Shown: one piece after another, positions 60,033 to 64,000 of the stretch
Numbering within the stretch: position 1 is the stretch's first letter
How the letters are laid out: each line of letters starts with the position of its first letter
NCBI GenBank assembly: GCA_002783405.1
Contig: PFGG01000065.1
Span: 260,659 to 324,658 of the forward strand
From: a bacterium (Candidatus Blackallbacteria) CG13_big_fil_rev_8_21_14_2_50_49_14
GTDB lineage: Bacteria; Cyanobacteriota; Sericytochromatia; UBA7694
Direction: 5' to 3'
Length of the DNA stretch: 64,000 nt
Made by a program: the position numbers and the translations under genes
The notes under the pieces: generated by a model
Database searches by the model: none
What the model was told of the DNA's origin: nothing
Seen by the model: the letters and a program-made list of their open reading frames with translations, nothing else

Positions 60033-60974
60033 TCAGGTACTGACCTGATTGTCCTTGTTGACCTTGAGATAGAGCAGGCTGAACAGACTGAGAATGATCA
60101 GAATCACCACCGCATAGGCGCAAGCCAGACCATATTCACCCCGCACAAAGAAAGCCTTAAACGAGAAGGTGGCAAGGATATCCGTATGCGGATTGTCTTG
60201 GGTGACCAGGTAAATAATATTGAACATATTAAAGGTCCAGACGATCCCCAAAAGCACCGTCACCATCGCCACAGGCTTAAGCATCGGCAGGGTCACACTC
60301 CAGAACTGCTGCCAGGGCGTAGCGCCATCAATCTGAGAGGCTTCATACAGCTCATCGGGAATGCCTTGCAACCCGCCCAACAGGGTGATCATCATAAAGG
60401 GTACACCCAACCAGATATTGGTGACGCAAACGGCAAACATCGACCAAAAAGGATCTGAAAGCCAGGAAACACCGTTAAGCCCGACCTGCTTGAGCAAATG
60501 ATTAAAAAAACCATAATCGCCATTGAACAACCAACGCCAGGAAAAAGCGGTGATATACGAAGGTACTGCCCAGGGAATCAGCAGCAAAGCCCGCCACATG
60601 CCCTTCAGACGCAGTTGTTGGTTGAGAATCAAAGCCAGACCCAAACCCAAAACAAAGTGAAAAAAGACATTGGTAAAGGTCCAGATCAGGGTTTGCCCAA
60701 AGACCTGCCAGAAATCATTGCTGGCAAAAACCTTGGTATAATTTTCAAGCCCCACGAACTTCACAGTCGCGGCCTGTACTTCTGTTTTAATCGCCACCCC
60801 GCCGTCGGCCAGCAATTCGGTCACACGGAAGGTTTTTTCATAGGCATTGCGCTGGGTGATATTCTGAAAACTGAAACTGATCCCCATCAACAAGGGCACA
60901 AAGACCAGCAGAATCATCATGCCAAAACCCGGCAGGAGAAAGAAATAAGGCGTTTTACGATCTACTTTTAACAT
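60033..60974 (-). CDS. ABC sugar transporter permease (MalF/UgpA-like)
   Basis: 313 aa, six membrane segments plus a periplasmic loop after the first. EAA motif SQIDGATPWQQFWSVTLPML, the ATPase contact of type-I importers. The N-terminal LLPGFGMMILLVFVPLLMGI is the usual first helix of this family. It begins one base after the solute-binding-protein stop. A second permease (MalG-like) and an ATPase are not in the window. Confidence 0.93.
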   Translation of the reverse strand: MLKVDRKTPYFFLLPGFGMMILLVFVPLLMGISFSFQNITQRNAYEKTFRVTELLADGGVAIKTEVQAATVKFVGLENYTKVFASNDFWQVFGQTLIWTFTNVFFHFVLGLGLALILNQQLRLKGMWRALLLIPWAVPSYITAFSWRWLFNGDYGFFNHLLKQVGLNGVSWLSDPFWSMFAVCVTNIWLGVPFMMITLLGGLQGIPDELYEASQIDGATPWQQFWSVTLPMLKPVAMVTVLLGIVWTFNMFNIIYLVTQDNPHTDILATFSFKAFFVRGEYGLACAYAVVILIILSLFSLLYLKVNKDNQVST

Positions 60975-60975
60975 C

Positions 60976-62259
60976 TTATTCTGCGCTCAGAAGCTCTTTC
61001 CAAGCCGCTTCAACCTCCTTAAGAGCTGTTTCGGGCGTTTTTTCACCCAAGAGTGCCGCCTGGTAAGCGGGTTTCAGGTCGATAAACACAGCCCCCGACT
61101 GGGGAATCACCGGACGGGTATTCGCAGCATCCAAGACATGCTTGAAGGATTGAATGATCCGGTTGGCCTTGACCGCAGGCAAATCATAGGTCGATTTACG
61201 CGTGGGCAGCAGATTGTTTTTCAAAGCAAAGCGGGCCTGAATTTCGGGTCGGCTGAGATAGTGAATCACTTCCCAGGAAGCCCAAAGCTTCTGGGTACTG
61301 GCAGCCACCACATAATTGTGCCCGCCCACAGGCGAACCCCAACCGCCAGGCCCCTGGGGAATGCGGGCAATGCCCAGGTTGTCCGGGTTTTTAAACTCAG
61401 GGCCATCGAGCAGGTCAGCGGTCGACCAGGGGCCATTGATAATCATGGCATATTGGCCGTTTTTAAATCCAATCTGCATATTCTCATAGTCATTGGCAAA
61501 ATCGACAGATTCTGGCACAATTTTATACTTTTTACGTAAATCAATTAAAAAGTTCAAAGCTTTTACAGCAGGCTCTTCAGCAATCTTGACCTGAAGGCTT
61601 TGGTTGTCGATTAAATCTCCACCAAAAGCCCAGACAAAAGGCGTAAACCAATAGGGATCGCCTCTGTAGAAAAAGGCATATTGCTTGCCATCGGGCGTGG
61701 TCAGTTTCTGACCTTGGGTAATCAGCTCTTCAAGGGTCGCCGGTGGCTTGGGCCCCGTTAAACGTTTATTGTAAAAAAGGGCGAGACAGTCAGTGACTTG
61801 GGGAATGCCCCAGATATGCCCCTTGTAGCGGGAATAAGCCAAAGCTTGGGGCACAAAATCTGCTTGTGCTTTCTGATCGAGAAAAGCGTCCAGAGACATC
61901 AGATAGCCCATCGAGGCCAATTCGGTGGTCCAGGCAATTTCAGCACGGAAGATATCCGGCGCATTGCCGGCTTGCGCCACGGTTTTGTATTTGTTTAAAG
62001 CATCGGAAAAGGGAACTTGCTGGAGTTTGACCGTGATATAGGGAAACTCTTTCTGAAAGGACGCAAGCGCCTCTTTCAGAGTTCCGGCTTCTTCATCATT
62101 GAAGGTATGCCAGAAATCAACCGTCACAGGATCGGTCGTGCGACGAACCACCTCTGTATTGGCAGAGGTGGCCTTGCTGTTGCGGCCCATACAGGATACC
62201 AACAACAAAATAAAGCTAAAAATGAACAGCCATTTCAGACTCAAACGAAGGTCTTTCAT
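60976..62259 (-). CDS. Extracellular sugar-binding lipoprotein (family 1)
   Basis: 427 aa from the ATG at 62257-62259; another ATG three codons upstream is possible. Lipobox FSFILLLVSC. The family-1 solute-binding fold: VDFWHTFNDEEAGTLKEALA, FQKEFPYITVKLQQVPFSDA, then the ligand-site elements WGIPQVTDCLALFYNK, FVWAFGGDLID and INGPWSTADLL. It binds a di- or oligosaccharide for the permease downstream in the operon. Confidence 0.93.
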   Translation of the reverse strand: MKDLRLSLKWLFIFSFILLLVSCMGRNSKATSANTEVVRRTTDPVTVDFWHTFNDEEAGTLKEALASFQKEFPYITVKLQQVPFSDALNKYKTVAQAGNAPDIFRAEIAWTTELASMGYLMSLDAFLDQKAQADFVPQALAYSRYKGHIWGIPQVTDCLALFYNKRLTGPKPPATLEELITQGQKLTTPDGKQYAFFYRGDPYWFTPFVWAFGGDLIDNQSLQVKIAEEPAVKALNFLIDLRKKYKIVPESVDFANDYENMQIGFKNGQYAMIINGPWSTADLLDGPEFKNPDNLGIARIPQGPGGWGSPVGGHNYVVAASTQKLWASWEVIHYLSRPEIQARFALKNNLLPTRKSTYDLPAVKANRIIQSFKHVLDAANTRPVIPQSGAVFIDLKPAYQAALLGEKTPETALKEVEAAWKELLSAE

Positions 62260-62325
62260 GGCGATCATAATACTACGGGATGACCCGAAATAAAAGACTT
62301 GGATTGTGAATCGGGAATCTTTTCG

Positions 62326-63510
62326 TTAATCAAAACGGGATTGATAGCTAACGCCCACACCCAGGTCTTTCACATCCAGATTGTTGAAGGTCTGGCTATA
62401 GAGGCCGTATAAACCCATCGAGGAGTCAGGAGAAATCTGTTTGCGAACCCCCAGCGTGGCCTCAAGGCGTTGCTCTTCAAAATTATAATTTGAACGGGTT
62501 TCACCATAGACATTCTGGGTCAGGCTGCCATACTCACCCGGTTTGGCATTGAACATGCGGCGCGCGGTGATTTCAGCTTCAGGCAAAACCTTGCCACTCA
62601 TTTCAAAGGGAACATTGGCGGTCACGCGCACTTCGGTCTGGGCAGGGCCACGCACCTGCAAAAGATCAATTTTGGGTTTAACCGTCAATTTCTTGAAATC
62701 AAGCCCTCTGACATTTACGCCTACGCGAGGGCGTACAAAGCGCCATTTGTATTGTTCTTGATCTGCAACCGGCAGAGCAACAGGGGTACTCTCAGTGGAA
62801 ACAGAGGCACTGGGGGTGACAGGCGTTGCTGTGACTTGTTCAGCACTCATCTGTGAAGTCTGATCGGCGGCAAAGTTTTGAAAGCCACCTTTGAAATAGT
62901 CCTGGAATTCTTCTTTGTCACGGTCAAAAATCGTGATAAAGAATTTATCTTCAAGGTGACGTTGCAAATCACGACGGCTACGACCCGTCACGGCAATTGA
63001 AGCCACATCTTCGCCGTATTTCTGCAGCGCATCTTTGATTTGCCCTTTTTCACCCTCATTGATCGTCAGGGTCGAATTATTCAGAGCAGAATAACCGGGG
63101 TTATAGGTATCAAAAGAAGACTGACGGATTTTGGCCTGAATAGAGCCACGCTCAGGAGAATAGCCATTGGACATAAAACGGTCAAAAGCACGGTTTTCAG
63201 CCGCTTGAATCTGGCGTTCCTGATCAGAGGTCATCGAGAAATAACCCAGCAGGGTCTTCATTTCTTTGTGATTCGAGGCATCGACTTGAACTGCGCTGCC
63301 AAATTCAGTTTTGGCCTGGGTATCGGGAGCGGTATTTTCAGCGAAAGAAATCCGGGCAGTGGGCATGCCGCTTGAACGGGTTGAAAAATGAACCGTATCT
63401 TGGGTGGGAATTTGCGCAAGGGGTTGATCCACCGAAGCCGTAGCCTTGGGGGCAACAGTCACAACGGGCGCGGAAGGGGTTAATACCGGGGCCTGATTGC
63501 GGATTTCCAT
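62326..63510 (-). CDS. Protein of unknown function with beta-rich C-terminus
   Basis: 394 aa, GGGAG before the ATG. No signal peptide: the N-terminus is Pro/Val/Thr-rich (TPSAPVVTVAPKATASVDQP). A helical part (about 90-200) has MTSDQERQIQAAENRAFDRF. The C-terminal 130 residues are strand-rich with alternating residues (VRVTANVPFEMSGKVLPEAE, GVRKQISPDSSMGLYGLYSQ, DLGVGVSYQSRF), like an outer-membrane barrel but lacking export signals. Divergent from the rfaE2-type gene. Confidence 0.55.
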   Translation of the reverse strand: MEIRNQAPVLTPSAPVVTVAPKATASVDQPLAQIPTQDTVHFSTRSSGMPTARISFAENTAPDTQAKTEFGSAVQVDASNHKEMKTLLGYFSMTSDQERQIQAAENRAFDRFMSNGYSPERGSIQAKIRQSSFDTYNPGYSALNNSTLTINEGEKGQIKDALQKYGEDVASIAVTGRSRRDLQRHLEDKFFITIFDRDKEEFQDYFKGGFQNFAADQTSQMSAEQVTATPVTPSASVSTESTPVALPVADQEQYKWRFVRPRVGVNVRGLDFKKLTVKPKIDLLQVRGPAQTEVRVTANVPFEMSGKVLPEAEITARRMFNAKPGEYGSLTQNVYGETRSNYNFEEQRLEATLGVRKQISPDSSMGLYGLYSQTFNNLDVKDLGVGVSYQSRFD

Positions 63511-63614
63511 GCGAAAAATTCTCCCTACATTTAGCTGTTATAATACTTTTCGGATCTTCTCGTCAACTCTGGCGTAAATTAAACAAAAATTAACCCTAAT
63601 ATACCCAAAAGATA

Positions 63615-64000
63615 ATGTTAAAAAAATTCTATCCCCTCGCATCCTTAGCCGAAAAACTCGACCCTCTGCGCGGCCATGAAACCCTGGTACTGACCAATGG
63701 TTGCTTCGATCTCCTACATGTTGGCCATGTACGCTATTTACAGGCCGCACGGGCCCAGGGCGGGTGCCTGATTGTGGGTTTGAATACCGATCTTTCCGTT
63801 CAGGCTATTAAAGGCCCCTCCCGCCCCCTCAACCGTGAAGAAGATCGTGCTGAAGTCTTGGCTGCTCTGAGCTGTGTCGATTTTGTCACGCTCTTTGCCG
63901 AACCGACAGCCGATCATTTAATCGAAATCGTCAAACCCGATCTCTATGTTAAAGCGGGTGATTATACCCTTGACACCCTGCCCGAACGCGAAACCTTGCT
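63615..64000 (+). CDS. rfaE2: D-glycero-beta-D-manno-heptose 1-phosphate adenylyltransferase (partial)
   Basis: The first 128 residues, running off the window edge. NGCFDLLHVGHVRYLQ is the cytidylyltransferase-like H-x-G-H motif; VGLNTDLSVQAIKGPSRPLN, DFVTLFAEPTADHLIEIVKP and VKAGDYTLDTLPERE match the RfaE domain 2 / HldE C-terminal domain. This uses ATP to make ADP-heptose for lipopolysaccharide core, supporting a diderm envelope. Without domain 1 in front it is the stand-alone type. ATG at 63615-63617. Confidence 0.9.
   Translation, partial: MLKKFYPLASLAEKLDPLRGHETLVLTNGCFDLLHVGHVRYLQAARAQGGCLIVGLNTDLSVQAIKGPSRPLNREEDRAEVLAALSCVDFVTLFAEPTADHLIEIVKPDLYVKAGDYTLDTLPERETL

Noticed and set aside
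1-64000. CRISPR arrays, rRNA or tRNA genes
   Set aside because: No regularly spaced direct repeats and no rRNA-like or convincing cloverleaf sequence found by eye. A tRNAscan-SE/Infernal run would be needed to exclude tRNAs fully.

Overview
This 64 kb window looks like chromosome from a flagellated, diderm, non-photosynthetic relative of the Cyanobacteriota (Sericytochromatia / 'Blackallbacteria'-like). That placement is an inference from gene families, not from a marker gene. It rests on a DUF3370 lipoprotein, an LdpA-like iron-sulfur protein and a Ycf45/SpoIIIAA-like ATPase, all typical of cyanobacteria, found next to a flgM-flgN-flgK-flgL locus, outer-membrane-type proteins and a heptose nucleotidyltransferase. 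No photosynthesis gene, rRNA, CRISPR array, intact transposase or convincing tRNA was seen by eye.

Layout. 0-17 kb: exported and lipoprotein genes (ankyrin, peptidoglycan-binding/CHAP-like, DUF3089 hydrolase, a protein with JAMM-like residues), a DEAD-box RNA helicase, a GNAT enzyme, an Na+/solute symporter and several regulator-target pairs: PaaX-like/DUF3089 hydrolase, TetR/Old Yellow Enzyme, MerR/alpha-beta hydrolase. Most of these have visible dyad operators. Two gene remnants (VOC, TetR) lie between genes. 17-29 kb: an accessory region with every gene on the minus strand. Much of it is strikingly AT-rich, and it holds lineage-specific exported proteins, a degenerate CPBP-type membrane protein, an HExxH protein with small partner genes, EVE, P-loop kinase and VWA (YfbK-like) genes, a HEAT-repeat protein, two tandem divergent paralogues and a possible transposase scar.

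29-43 kb: housekeeping. A CoA-disulfide-reductase-like flavoprotein, Ycf45-like ATPase-tmk, dcd-ldpA, a beta-propeller lipoprotein, a VapBC pair, DUF3370, BatA-like VWA, tdk, an outer-membrane protein and DUF389. Three dTTP-supply enzymes (dcd, tmk, tdk) lie within 9 kb. 43-48.4 kb: flagellar hook-junction locus preceded by a sigma-28 promoter with a perfect -10 (GCCGATAA). FlgL is about twice the usual length and carries five hook-IN repeats. 48-64 kb: an SnoaL-like exported protein, a 629-aa acidic protein, SDR/LysR, DUF309, a lipoprotein, RluD-family pseudouridine synthase, a 1015-aa protein with an HEVGH metallopeptidase motif, an unusual sugar-ABC / O-antigen-ligase-like operon, a 394-aa protein and the start of an rfaE2-type nucleotidyltransferase.

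Most unusual points: the repeat-expanded FlgL and the leader/terminator layout around flgM; two HExxH proteins (276 and 1015 aa) with no recognised family; an exactly bounded small repeat (GAAACGGCCC, variable hairpin, GCATTGTTGC) present twice; an LdpA-like protein in an organism with no sign of photosynthesis; and a PaaX-like regulator with an obvious operator facing a DUF3089 lipoprotein.
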